Shown here piece by piece: positions 11,131 to 23,714 of a stretch of DNA of 64,000 nt; position 1 is the stretch's first letter, and the number at the start of each line of letters is the position of its first letter. Below the pieces are notes generated by a model that made no database searches, was not told where the DNA came from, and saw only the letters and a program-made list of their open reading frames with translations. The position numbers and the translations under genes were made by a program. The stretch lies in contig CM074857.1 in NCBI GenBank assembly GCA_037501455.1, positions 33,934,001 through 33,998,000 of the forward strand, written 5' to 3'. Origin of the DNA: Lantana camara. Lineage: Eukaryota > Streptophyta > Magnoliopsida > Lamiales > Verbenaceae.

Positions 11131-12228
11131 GGTAGTCATGAGGGGTTTCTAAGCAATAAATGAAATTTTATGGGAGATGTGGTTAAATTATATTATGAAC
11201 AAATGCTTGGTAATTACTTAGGAAATGTGGAGAAATTATGCTCATGTAATTAATCCTTCTAGAAGACCATGTGGTCATGGATGATGTCATCTTGAATAAA
11301 AATAAATGTAAAATAATATAAAATTTATTCAAGAGTCGAGAGGTAAAAACTTGAAGTAGTGAATTGATGAAAGAATGAGTGAAAAACGAGCTTCGTTTTG
11401 ATTATAAATGTGAAATATTTATAGTTTTCGTTTATAAATTATGAATATTAAAGATGATGAAAATCATGAGAAAATTATATAAACGAAGCTAGGATAAAGT
11501 TTAGAGTTTGGAAAAATCACCATAATGTAGAGGAAAATTCAAGGATCGTTTCAAGTATAATTTCGACTATTGAATAAAAGCTAATTTGTTCAAAATAAAA
11601 TGATGATTTTTAGAAAGGAAAATATTTATAAAATATGCTATGGCGAGATCGAGTTTTTGGTAAATGCATGAAAATTCATAAAATAATTTAAGGATTGTTT
11701 TGGTTATAATTTTGAATATAAAAAAGTAGATGAGTAGGGATTTATTGATGATCGAATCATAAGCTAGGGTTTTCGCCGGTTTTTGATAATACTAGAGTTA
11801 GAATGGGAATTATGGTTCACAGAGGGTATCACAATCCTCGAAATAATGTGAGGATTCTTTTGGTTACAATATTGGGTAATGAAAGTGCTTCGGGGAAATG
11901 TAGGAATATTTTTGAGCTATAGGGGTATTTTCGTAATTTCCAACCTAAAACTGTAGGAATGGGTTTTGAAGTGTATGAAGGGGTTTTAGGTGCTAGAAGG
12001 GAATGAATATTAGAATTCTAGGATTTTAGGGAAAGAGTTTCGAGATACATGCTAAATAGAAGAAGGAATTAAATTCACGAACTTTTTATTAAATTATAAC
12101 ATATTAAAGCACATAAGTCACATAAAATGCAATGCATGAGAGAATTAACAAAGATCGAGACTATAACCGCTTCCTAAGTTACCCCTTTACTTACCTTTCT
12201 CGACTTGGCCCTGAGTAGGGCTGTTACA

Positions 12229-12242
12229 ATCTTCCCCCCTTT
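12229..12242 (-). other. Polypurine tract of element A
   Basis: The minus strand reads AAAGGGGGGAAGAT directly before the TGTAACAGCC start of the 3' LTR. It would prime plus-strand DNA synthesis. Confidence 0.85.
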
Positions 12243-12427
12243 AAAAGAATCTGTCCTCAGATTCTACTCATGTTTCATAATAGCTTTAGATAATGTTTGT
12301 ATCCTCTATTCATGATAAACTAGTTTCTAAAGGAGAACTTTACTTTAAACACATATGGCAATTGTTCAGATAAGAAATTTAGATGCACACATAAGTGATG
12401 CAATGAATGCGTGGCGCCAGCACCATA

Positions 12428-13513
12428 TTAAGTAGTAACTGGCATGTTTAGAATGTGTACCGTACCCTCATTATTGGCAAGATTTGGTTTCATGTTTCCT
12501 TCCACAGCATAAGCTCGTCCTTTGACCATCGGTCTCCCAGATGTTCCTTCCATAGCCTTCCCTTTATTTCTTGGTTTTGGTCTTTTCGGACAATTTTCTA
12601 TTTGATGATCAGGGTCTCCGCACCATAAACGTGTACCAGCCTTCCTTCGACATTCCTCCTCAGTATGCCCCCGCCTTTGACAGTACTCACAAATAATCTC
12701 TTCCTGAAGTTTTGGTGGTGCCTGTTGGGGCTTGGGCCAGGACTGTACTTGTTTCTTTTCGGAAGTTGACTTAAATGGTTCAGCAGGACGTTTGGATTCC
12801 TGGGATGACTTATAGGGTGGCTCGGAACGATTGTTTGCCAGATGGACTTCCTTATGTGTGGCCTCCGTTTTCATAGTCGTTTCTACAGCCTTAGTGTAGG
12901 TTCCCAATTCAAATGGAGCTAAGGCCCATCGAAGATTGGATCTAAGACCATCAACAAACCGTTTAATTTTGCGGCGTTCATCATGTAGGATATGTGGGGC
13001 ATACTGGATTAGCCTAACAAACTGAGCTTCATATTCGGCCACCGGTGCTTTGCCTTGAACTAGATTCATAAACTCTGCTTCTCGGGCATCCCTAGTCACC
13101 TGGGGAATATACTTGTCGTAGAACACTCTCACAAAGTCATTCCACCCATGATTCACCTGATTTTCTGCCCAGACTCGTTTTGTATATTTCCACCAACTTA
13201 GGGCCGCTTCTTCTAGCATGAAGACAGCATACTGAACTCTTTCAGGTTCTTCAGGACTAATACCCATTGCTTCAAAAATTTTCTCAAGACTTGCTATCCA
13301 ATTTTCAGCCTTTACATCATTGGGTTCTCCGAAGAACTTAGGCGGATCCATCCGAAGAAACTTTTCTAAGGACTTCTCATTGTTACCTTTTGATCCATTA
13401 GCGCAAGTTTGCACTATCTCTTTTAAAGCATCTACTAGCTCAGAATTTCCTCCGGCTGAGGACATATCTTCTCTTGGTGGAGTGCTTTCTTGGGCGGTTC
13501 TTCGGGGAGACAT
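12428..13513 (-). CDS. gag: Gag polyprotein of element A (intact)
   Basis: An uninterrupted 361-residue frame. I place the start at MSPRRTAQ (13513), which matches how related gags begin; an upstream in-frame ATG at 13582 would add 23 residues without gag character. Residues about 60-240 form the retrotransposon gag (capsid-like) domain, with AENWIASLEKIFEAM, WWKYTKRVWAENQVN and ERRKIKRFVDGL. A basic, proline-rich linker leads to two zinc knuckles: CEYCQRRGHTEEEC is complete (CX2CX4HX4C), while the second (LWCGDPDHQIENC) lacks its first cysteine, which reads arginine. The frame ends soon after, where protease would begin in an autonomous element. Gag would form the virus-like particle and package the RNA. 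It is the only intact protein-coding gene in the window. Confidence 0.9.
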   Translation of the reverse strand: MSPRRTAQESTPPREDMSSAGGNSELVDALKEIVQTCANGSKGNNEKSLEKFLRMDPPKFFGEPNDVKAENWIASLEKIFEAMGISPEEPERVQYAVFMLEEAALSWWKYTKRVWAENQVNHGWNDFVRVFYDKYIPQVTRDAREAEFMNLVQGKAPVAEYEAQFVRLIQYAPHILHDERRKIKRFVDGLRSNLRWALAPFELGTYTKAVETTMKTEATHKEVHLANNRSEPPYKSSQESKRPAEPFKSTSEKKQVQSWPKPQQAPPKLQEEIICEYCQRRGHTEEECRRKAGTRLWCGDPDHQIENCPKRPKPRNKGKAMEGTSGRPMVKGRAYAVEGNMKPNLANNEGTVHILNMPVTT

Positions 13514-13783
13514 TATGAGCTGTAATGTACTTGGAGAGAGAATATGATGCATGATGGTTAAGAATGACTTGCAGATAATCACTTAGGTAGAAATTTTCCA
13601 AGTTGTAACAATCAATACACGTAATATCACATAAATCGTAGCACAGATAAGGCATATAAAGACACAGAAGAATAACATGTTAACTTACGGTCCTACTGGT
13701 ATCTTGAAGCAACCTTAACACATAGTGCAACAGACAAGAGGATAGAGCACCCTTTCAGTTAAGTCTCTTCTTAACTTAACCGG

Positions 13784-13795
13784 GCTCTGATACCA
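13784..13795 (-). other. Primer-binding site of element A (initiator tRNA-Met)
   Basis: The minus strand reads TGGTATCAGAGC, the standard plant PBS complementary to the 3' end of initiator tRNA-Met. It lies 7 nt inside the end of the 5' LTR. Confidence 0.9.
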
Positions 13796-16032
13796 CTTTA
13801 GCTATAGCGCCCCTTAACACTACAACCCCGCACCGTTGTACTTCCCGAGTGGATGTGAGACCTAGCACTCGAGAAATACTCCGGCGAACGGACAAGACTA
13901 TACAATACCAGAGTATGAAATTTAAACGCAACGAAAAATAAACGTGAGCAATATAAGGGGACAATACATGACGAAACACATATTATTAAGTTGGATGAGT
14001 AATTACAGTGATAAGTCTAAGACCACTACGAGAGTGCTTATTGCAACATGTACATGCACTCTTAATATAATCCTGATTGACTAAGATATGACACCTTAAA
14101 GCTTCAAGATACCTCTAAGGCATCGCTCCGTGGATTCCTAAAATCATGCATTTTAAAACCGGGCGAGAGGGTTAGTCAAAGTGACTAAGTGAAGGGGGTG
14201 TAATAAATTATAAGTATAAATATATGTATATATATATTTATATAATCAAGAAGATCTTGATCAAAATATTGGCAATAGGATATAGCAAATAGGGAACGGT
14301 TCATAATATTTGTAAAAATAGGGATAGGGGTAACTTGGAATGTTTGTAGAAATATGAACCGTTCGTAACAAGAACTTTAATGCCCGCAAGCTAAGCCTCT
14401 CCATCCGTAACTCCTTAAATTATGATAAAATAGTAACGGTGTTGATCAAGACACCGATACTTCAATAAAACCAATATGATAATAACTCCGCTACTCCTTG
14501 GTGTCAATAGGAAGCCAACCCTAGAGACCATGAACTAGATTCGGGAGGTAGCTATCTCTCCCTCATCCCTTGGCGTGGAGTAACTAACCTCCAGTTAAAC
14601 CACTACCAAGAGGTGGTGGCAGTCCGCAGCACCAACAATACCCTCGGCCCGATACCTTCCGGGTAATTGCTCGCTACGGATACAGCCGGGGCCCATAACA
14701 GGAATCGAGAACAATATTTTGCTTGCATAACCCGGAATCAATATTTTGATAAAATGGACTTGAAATATATAATGTTCTAGGAAAACGTTGATTCCGGCAA
14801 GAAAGTATTTTTCCCTTAAGAGGGACATTATAGTACAATAATATATATATATGGTAGTAAATCAAAATGATAGGTAGGCTTGAAAATAGTTTTTATATAG
14901 ATACATATGTATAGCATGATTCCAGTTGAAAATAGTTTAACCCTCACCGAGTGTCTTGACGGTCTAGACAAAATCCTTGGGATTCCACTGTTCAATTATA
15001 TCCTCGCCTGAAAGTAATAACTACTACTGGCTTAGAACTAGGTTCTAATATTCAAATTAATCAATCATACACACCATAAGGTAAACATCATGTAATATGT
15101 TAAAGATTTCCCAGTAAACCCTAAATTTACCCGTTTAAGGGAATTTGATTAATAATTTAGGGTTTACGAGATCTTTAGCTAATCAAATATATATATATAC
15201 CATATGATAATTATAATTATAAGATTTGAAATAAGATTTATGGTTAAATTTGACAATGTAGGTTATCTTTTGAAAATATTACATAGTTTACCGATTTTTG
15301 GAAAATTCGGGGAAAAATCTTTCTTTAAAAATTCCAAAACTCATTTTATAATTATTTTTATAATAATTTCGAAATTAATTGTATTTTGGTTGAACAAAAA
15401 GTGAAAATTACTATTGAAAACATTTACTATTCGATTTCATATGAATTAAACATTTTATAACACAAAATCAACTTCACACACACACACACACATAACTCAC
15501 GGCACACACATGCACACACACACATCTAAGAACATTATGAACATGTTCTTGAACTCATTTGAATATTCAAAGAGGGTATGTAACATGTTTTATCATATTC
15601 ATATTCATAACATAAGATTGAAGCACAATATAGCAAATATATATGAATTCTCTATGAAAAATAATTCTAATTAAATTACTATAGGCATGAATTTAATCAA
15701 ACAAGATCATAAGCATTTAAATACATATTCATATTATATCATATCATAATTCATGCATTTAATTAAATAAAATTCCATAATGTACACACATTGTATTTAA
15801 ACTAACAATTATGCACATATTTCATAAAATAAATTCTTAAAGCATAATTTAATTAATCCTAGACATGCTACTATTATTATTATACTAAGAACATAATATA
15901 AAGCATGAAATAATAGAAGAAAACATACCTTGTAGAAAGAGAGAGGGTTGGGGCGTGAGAATTGGGAGAGAAGAGAATGATTTTTGTGTGTTGATTTGTG
16001 AGGTATAAATGAGGCTTAAGGGGGGTATTTAT

Positions 16033-17083
16033 TGTAGCACCCCGACGGGAAGGCGCCGCATCCCCCGCACTATGAGCCCGATCCACACATGAAATGGAGA
16101 GTTCATACATGAACCAAGCTCACAACGAACGGGGACACACTCACTCACTAGGCTAGGCGGGAGCTAAAACTTCAAGACCAAATAAACAAATACCAAAAGG
16201 AATAGCATATGCGGAAGCAATGCTACTAAATTCATTCCAATATAATAGAACAACGGGTTCAATAAACATAATTACCTAGTCCTGCAAATTCGACATACAT
16301 CATAACATACTCATAATCATACAATGCTCATAATTAACGAATTACAATGAGGGTGTGTGACAAGACTCAACTTGACAAAAAAAAACTTGACCACACGATA
16401 CCCCACCTAGCACTCCAACCTGCAAGAAAGCTGAAAACAATCCGGGTTCAGTCTATAGGAGACTGGTGGGTATAAAATGGGCATAATATAATAATACTTT
16501 GGAATTGAAACATACACATGCAAGCCCTAATCCCATAGAAGTTTGATAAGAATTTCCCAAGCGGGCAAAGCAAAGAAAACATCAATGGGATTAAAACTAT
16601 CATATTCATTCATAATTTAAACATAGGGTTTAAGGCCCGGCGATTAGGCGTGCATCATCTCCAACCTGCTCCTCGTGTGTGCATATCAAAACATACTTTT
16701 CATTAACGATCATACATATCCATTTCATAGTCATAATCATAATCAAAATCATAATCATACATACAAATTCCAACCTTCTTCCTCCGGTGGTGAACGGGCT
16801 AGCAAGACCCGGCACCTCATACATAATGGCTAGAGAGGTTCATGAGTCCTCAAAAGCCCGACTAGCGTTTTCCCGTCAAAACTCCTGACGAGATCCGTTT
16901 CGACGTTAATATTTGTTGGAACTAGTGCAAGGGATCCCCGTCGGCCCTTGCCTCCCCGGTTAGCCACAATACACTAAGTTCCGGGCCCGTGAACATAACA
17001 TACATGCACCTCGCCATAACATAAGGTCGGATTTCATAAAAGAAAGGCTTAACAATGGAAAATCATAGACACCTTTGAAAGTC

Positions 17084-17127
<44 letters not shown>

Positions 17128-19980
17128 ACTTTTGGCTTTAAAACTTTCACATTGGATATATTGGGTCAATTCATATCTAATAGAAGAGAAACCCACCTGC
17201 TACACCTCTTACCGAACAATACCAAAAGGAAAAGAAGACTTGAGGTAGCCTATGAACCCGGCACGTCTCCGCCCTCGAGAAAACTGTACAAGAGACAATG
17301 TAGTGTACTCGTGAGACTCAAGACCCTAAGTGAACCATATATGACGCACGACAATGCAATGAATGTGATATGATATGCATAAGAGAATATTTCATGTCAT
17401 GGAGATGCATAAAGGCACATAGTTAATCACTTCATTCTTTCTTGGAGCGTTCATAATCATTCAAGTTCATATCTCCCATGTATCATATCAAATCGATCCA
17501 TAAATTCCGAACAATGATCATAACGCATATTTCAAAAAGTACACACTTCATATGAATCATAAAAGAAGGATAAAGTAGGTAATTAGGGTTCACCCTCCAA
17601 GCATCAAGGCATTCCTGCGCATTAAGGAGCAATGAAGGCATGTGAATTCATATCTTGCACATAATACGCCAAACGAATCCATAAATTTCACAAAATGAGC
17701 ATAACACACCATATAACATGTTAGGGTCATAATTGGGGTGGGAAATTGCAAGGAAAATGGAAAAGAAACGTAAGAAGAACTCTGAACAAGATCTTGTAAA
17801 TTCTGACAGTTTTTGGCGTAACAACTTTTCCATGGCAAAACAGGGCATTAACGCAGCAGCTCTTGGAGGCTTTCTTATGCCAATTCAACACATATATTAT
17901 GCATGAAATGAACACTGAATTACCACAATATCATGCCATAATGTGTAGCAACAATAGCTCCAAAACAGCCACGCAAAAACTGATGCTAGGAAGGAATAAA
18001 ATTAAACCATGCCATGTCTCAAATTTGCAGCAGCAGAGATGCATGAATTCAGGTCATAAAAGCTTAAGAACACTTAGCTAACATGTAGAGAAACTCATAT
18101 ACTTCATGTACATGCAATTTCATACAAAATGGAGCTCAGGAAGTCATCAAACCCCGCACAAAATCTGACAGCAGTTCAAACGGGGAAGAGCAGATTCACA
18201 GCAGTTTTTATGGTTCAAGAACTCAAGTTCGCAGCCATAATGAAGCATGAATTCAGGGCAAAACAGAGCATATTCATAGAGTAACATTTATAATACATGA
18301 CCAAGCCTTAGCACACGAAATTGGACGCAAGAATTCAATCATTTGAACTCAAAAACGTGACAGCAGTTCAGTTCGCACATAGCATACAAATGGGCTTCAT
18401 GTTTCGGTTTAGGAGCTGAAATTGGATCTAAAATATTGGGGAAAGCATGCTAACATACTAAACAACTAATATACATCATATATATGCAAAATGGCACGAA
18501 TTGAAGCACATTAGAATGACCAACGAACCACAACAATGCAACAGCAGCAGGTCTGTCATGGATCATGCATAAGAACAGGTCATGTATTTCGGTTTTGGGG
18601 CTTAAAATGGGTCCAAATACTTAAAACATGAATGCTAACATATAGAGCAATGAGTGTACATCAACTCCATGCAATTTCACACGAAAATAAGGTCATTTGA
18701 TCAAGCAACAAACCATAAATCCACACAGCAGTCCCAAAACAGGGGAGGCAGTTTTGATTATCAAGTTTGAGGCTCTAAATCACATAATTTCAACAAAGGG
18801 TCTTAAGAGAAAATCATCCCAACATCACATACTATCAGTTAAGAAACAAAGAGGCAAAGAAACAAGTCCATAAACTCAGTTTAAAGCCACGAACTCAGCT
18901 GCACAACCAAGCAAGGTCACAAGAGCAATTACCCCAAAAATTCATATCAAGCTCATAACTCAAACCCTAACCAAATCTGATCAAAAATCAGAAATAAATG
19001 GATGAAAATATGTATAAAAGAGTAGAGAATACATAAATATTCATACCTTGAAGATTTGGTAAAGAAGGAAAGTGATTTGAGCTCAAAATCACAAAAATGA
19101 CCAAGGGTTTTTCTTCCTTTCTTCTCTTCCTCTATCTCGATCAGTTGCAGCAGCAAGGGAAGATATTTGGCTCGGTTTTTGACTAAAAGGGGGAAGAAAG
19201 GGCTTAACTCAAGGTACAAAAGTCATGGTTAAGGTATGGTTAAGTTAGAGGAGGGTTATGGGTCCCACCATGAAGACTAGTCAACAAAAGGGTTAATCTT
19301 GCACAAGCTGCTCGTTACGGTTGGATTTCGGAGGTCTTAATGATTTCAAAAAGGTATGAGGCTTGTTCCATTGTCTCCGAATCATCGATACGAAGGCAAC
19401 GGAGGTGACGGAATTCGAATCCGAATTCCTGAGCTCAAGATATCAATTACGGAACCAAGGGTGCGCTAATTGCTCGTTAGCCCCCGACTTGGATTCCAAA
19501 ATTAAAATAAATCCAAAACACATGCAAATGAATCCGAAAATACGAAACGAACATATAATCACATACAAGACACGTATAAATCCAACATATTAAATTTGCA
19601 CGAAATTTTGATATCAATTTAAATAGAAACGAAGCACGTAAAGGCCACTCATACACAATGTAACATTAAAAATTCATAATATTAACAAATAATATAAAGT
19701 TAAATGCGTATAATTAATTTATAAATAGAAATGCATGCATCAATTATGAAACAATGTATTGCATGAGTTCATGCACATATATAATACAATACGTACCACA
19801 ATTAACATATATATAAATATTATGTAAATATATTTGATATTAGTATCATTAAAATATAGTAATTAACATTTAATTTATTTAAAATAAAATTAAATATGTA
19901 AATCACATATAAATAATTATTTCGCACAATTTAGTAAACACATACGTCGTGCTATACTACCTAAAAACTGGGGCGTTACA
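16033..19980 (-). mobile_element. Solo LTR of a chromovirus-type family, inserted in the 5' LTR of A
   Basis: The TSD is TTTAT (16028-16032 and 19981-19985). On the minus strand it runs from TGTAACGCCCC (19980) to GGGGTGCTACA (16033). It carries the family layout: a donor-like CAAG|GTATG at 19046, decayed tandem repeats, the CAGTCT/AGACTG hairpin near 16449-16465, and an end region related to the B LTR (GTGCGGGGGATG, then GGCGCCTTCC). There is no internal domain, PBS or PPT, so it is a solo LTR left by recombination. A (TA)n tract is at 17085-17122. It is the youngest layer of this nest. Confidence 0.88.
17820..18760 (-). repeat. Decayed tandem repeats with an ACAGCAGTTC-like word
   Basis: ACAGCAG-type words occur at about 17850, 18030, 18168, 18198, 18360, 18539 and 18725. 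Several lie 160-186 bp apart, with similar flanks (CATGAATTCAGG, TTTCGGTTT, GGGGAAG). This looks like an old tandem array. It occupies the same place after the donor-like site as the palindrome arrays of other families. Confidence 0.5.
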
Positions 19981-21175
19981 TTTATAGGTAGTCATGAGGG
20001 GTTTCTAAGAAATAAATGAAAGTTTATGGGAGATGTGGCTAAATTATATTATGAACAAATGCTTGGTAATTACTTAGGAAATGTGGAGAAATTATGCTCA
20101 TGTAATTAATCCTTCTAGAAGACCATGTGGTCATGGATGATGTCATCTTGAATAAAAATAAATGTAAAATAATATAAAATTTATTCAAGAGTCGAGAGGT
20201 AAAAACTTGAAGTAGTGAATTGATGAAAAAATGAGTGAAAAACGAGCTTCGTTTTGATTATAAATGTGAAATATTTAGAGTTTTCGTTTATAAATTATGA
20301 ATATTAAAGATGATGAAAATCATGAGAAAATTATATAAACGAAGCTAGGATAAAGTTTAGAGTTTGGAAAAATCACCATAATGTAGAGGAAAATTCAAGG
20401 ATCGCTTCAAGTATAATTTCGACTATTGAATAAAAGCTAATTTGTTCAAAATAAAATGATGATTTTTAGAAAGGAAAATATTTATAAAATATGCTATGGT
20501 GAGATCGAGTTTTTGGTAAATGCATGAAAATTCATAAAATAATTTAAGGATTGTTTTGGTTATAATTTTGAATATCAAAAAGTAGATGAGTAGGGATTTA
20601 TTGATGATCGAATCATAAGCTAGGGTTTTCGCCGGTTTTTGATAATACTAGAGTTAGAATGGGAATTATGGTTCACAGAGGGTATCACGATCCTCAAAAT
20701 AATGTGAGGATTCTTTTGGTTACAATATTGGGTAATGAAAGTGCTTCGGGGAAATGTAGGAATATTTTTGAGCTATAGGGGTATTTTCGTAATTTCCAAC
20801 CTAAAACTGTAGGAATGGGTTTTGAAGTGTATGAAGGGGTTTTAGGTGCTAGAAGGGAATGGATATTAGAATTCTAGGATTTTAGGGAAAGAGTTTCGAG
20901 ATACATGCTAAATAGAAGAAGGAATTAAATTCACGAACTTTTTATTAAATTATAACATATTAAAGCACATAAGTCACATAAAATGCAATGCATGAGAGAA
21001 TTAACAAAGATCGAGACTATAACCGCTTCCTAAGTTACCCCTTTACTTACCTTTCTCGACTTGGCCCTGAGTAGGGCTGTTACAAAACCACTTAAAATAT
21101 AAAATATATATTTATTCTTATATGTAATACATATAATTATTAATATAGAGATATTGATGAAATAGGGGTGTTACA

Positions 21176-23419
21176 ATCCTGCCCCTTAAAAGAATCTGAT
21201 CCCTAGATTTTTACCTATATTTCGAATAGCTCTGGTTAACGTTGTGGCGTAGTGTCCTCGTGTTCCCAAGTGGCCTCTTTAATATCTTGGTTTCGCGACA
21301 TTATTTTAAGTTGGAGAATTTTCTTATTTCACAACTCGTGAATCTTTCGATCAAGTACACGTACAGGCTGCTCCTGGAAAGTGAGACTACGCTCGGGAGC
21401 GATATCATTGTAGGATATAACCTGTGATGCATCAGGATAATACTTACACAGCTGAGATACGTGAAATATGTCATGAATTCTTGTAATACTTTCTGGTAAC
21501 TACAGTCGGTATGCTACAAGGCCAATGCGTTCTTTGATTCTAACTAGGCCAACATACCTGGGACCTAATTTTCCCCCTTTGCCAATCCTAACAAATCCCT
21601 TTCTTGGTGATACCTTGAGAAGAACCAAATCTCCGATCTCAAATTCTAACTCTTTTCTTCTCTTCTTTCGATCCTGTGCAGCTTTCATAATTTGTTTTAT
21701 CAGTTGAATTAGCTCTAGTCAAGTCTTATTGGGATTTTGATCACTTGAGGCTTTCCAATTCTCTAAATCCTAATGGAGATGGTAGTGATTTTTTCTCTCA
21801 TTTAAAGTTTCATACAGAGCCATCTACATTGAAGCCTAAATCTATTATTGTATATAAATTTGATGAGGGGTAAGTGTCTATCCCATCTTTTTCCAAAAAT
21901 TTCAAAACACCTTCCCTTGAAAATATCTTACAAAATTCGGATTGTTCACTCAGATTGCCCATCTATTTGAGGATGAGCAGCAGAGATAAACTGCAACTTA
22001 GTTCCCAAGTGCACTAGTAAGATTTTCCACAAATGAGAAGTTAACTTAGGATCTCGATCAGACACAATACGGGTTGGAATCCCATGCAATCAAATGATAT
22101 CTCGGATAATTTCTCTACATTGTACTTGGACCTTACCGGAGGGAAATGAGTAGATTTAGTTAACTGGTCTACGATTACCCACACACTATCGTATCCACCC
22201 TGAACCGTTGGCAAATTGGTTACAAAGTCTATGGTAATTTGATCCCACTTCCATTCTGGTATAGGGAATAGTTGCAGTAATCCTGAAGGCCGCGTTATTC
22301 CGCTTTAACTAATTAGCACGTCATTCGTTTCTGCAAATAATTTGCCACGTCTCGTTTCAAGCCCTTCCACCAGAAACGTTGCTTGAGATTCTAGTGCATT
22401 TTAGTTCCAGCAAGGTGCATAGAGTAGTAAGTTTTGTGTGCTTTTCTAATACACTATCTCTAAGCTAATCCGGAATGCAAATGCCTCCTCCCAATAAGAG
22501 AGTTCCATGATCTTTGATTTTAAACTTTGACAAGCCATTATCTTGAATTTCATTCTTCTGCTTCTTAATCCACCCATCTTCCATTTGAGCACTCTTGATT
22601 CTCAAGTAGATTTCAGGAAAGATGGTTAAGTTGGATATCAAACAATTTGGCTTCAAAGTTATCCAATCTTTCTGGGGGCTATCTCTTGAATTACTTAGTT
22701 TCCCTTTTAAGTGTGATATCTCCAATTTCTACTTAGCGCTTCTACTACGACGTTTGCTTTGCCAAGATGGTAAGTAATGTTGTAACTGTAATCCTCAAGA
22801 AATTCCATCCAACGTCGTTGTCTCATATTGAGTTACTTTTGGGAGAACAAATACTTTATAGTACTCTTGTGGTCTGTAAACACTTCGAAAGTTATCCCGT
22901 ACAAGTAGTGTCTCCACTTTGCAAGTGCAAATACTATTGCTGGCTACTCCAAATCGTGGTTGGGATAGTTCTGCTCATAAGGTTTGAGCTTCATAGAGTC
23001 ATAAGCTACAACTCTCCCTTTCTACATGAGTACACACCTAATTCCTTCTTTTGAAGCATTGGTATATACGACAACTCCTTCAAGACCATCAGACAGAGTA
23101 AGAAATTGTGTAGTGGTTAACTTCCTTTTGAGTTCTTGAAAACTCTTTTCACACTTGTCATCCTGTACAAATGATTGATCTTTTCGAGTTAGTTAGGTTA
23201 ATGGCTCTGCTAGTTTGGAAAATCCGAGTATAAATTTTCGATATTACCCAGCTAATCCCAAGAAACTTCACATCTCAGACACATTTTTCTATGGTTTCTA
23301 ATATGTGTCGACATCAACCTTCGCGGGATCTACTTCTATTCCTTTTTCAGAAATAATGTGCCCTACGAGTGACATGCGACTTAGCCAAAATTCACATTTA
23401 TTAAATTTGGCAAAGAATT
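21176..23419 (-). pseudogene. Element D pol, 3' half: end of RT, RNase H, integrase, C-terminal domain
   Basis: The minus strand from 23419 continues the reverse transcriptase broken by element C: FAKFNKCEFW, then SRMSLVGHIISEKGIEVDP, then FLGLAGYYRKF. Next come RNase H (about 23060-22750) and integrase (about 22500-21720), including the linker MKAAQDRK and the GDLVLLKVSPRKGF segment (21688-21500). A degraded chromodomain-like tail (EATWEHED) ends near 21230, followed by a polypurine tract and the 3' LTR at 21175. Stops and frameshifts are numerous. It is a decayed chromovirus, older than C and A, which are inserted in it. Confidence 0.85.
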
Positions 23420-23658
23420 TGTGACGCCCCGTCTTCTCGTCTTCCAGGTACGCGCGCCACGTAGGTGATTTTCCGAGAGCTAGGAATTATTTACTTATTT
23501 TCTTTCACGCTTTATTATGCAAATTGTAAGATTTAATATTTAACTAACTATAATTGAACTTAATTGCATTAATATAACTTAAGTGATCAGTTATATCATG
23601 CATATATATTATACTTAACTTTATATTTCTTAACTTTATATATATATATATATATATA

Positions 23659-23714
<56 letters not shown>

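Larger units (their letters stand above)
8899..12228 (-). repeat. 3' LTR of element A
   Basis: It runs from TGTAACAGCCC (minus strand, 12228) to GGGGCGCTACA (8899). In order on the minus strand it has a TATA box (11130-11123), a short leader ending in a donor-like CAAG|GTATG (11025), an acceptor-like TTTCAG (10107), the TTAGTC/GACTAA hairpin (9284-9268) and the LTR end. A (CA)n tract lies at 10574-10620, and a 14-bp inverted repeat containing the AAACCCTA telobox at 10212-10265. Confidence 0.92.
8899..21084 (-). mobile_element. Element A: gag-only (TR-GAG-like) Ty3/gypsy retrotransposon with giant LTRs
   Basis: Target-site duplication AAACC lies at 8894-8898 and 21085-21089. Two nearly identical LTRs (8899-12228, 3330 bp; 13803-21084 including a nested 3948-bp LTR) flank an interior of only 1574 bp. 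The interior holds a primer-binding site, one complete gag and a polypurine tract, with no protease, reverse transcriptase, RNase H or integrase. This is the layout of TR-GAG elements, which depend on enzymes from an autonomous relative. By eye the LTRs differ at very few positions, so insertion was recent. Solo LTRs of the same family are at 40491 and 58408. Confidence 0.92.
13803..21084 (-). repeat. 5' LTR of element A, interrupted by a nested LTR
   Basis: It is the same sequence as the 3' LTR with few differences. The inner end reads TATAGCGCC where the 3' LTR has TGTAGCGCC, a G-to-A change in the terminal dinucleotide. It is split at 16032/19981 by a 3948-bp insertion in the TATA box, so promoter and leader are now almost 4 kb apart. 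Confidence 0.9.

Noticed and set aside
23638..23710. (TA)n tracts as cruciform or origin signals (also 17085, 30864, 37065, 56740, 56806)
   Set aside because: Simple microsatellites are self-complementary by nature, vary in length between LTR copies, and need no functional explanation.
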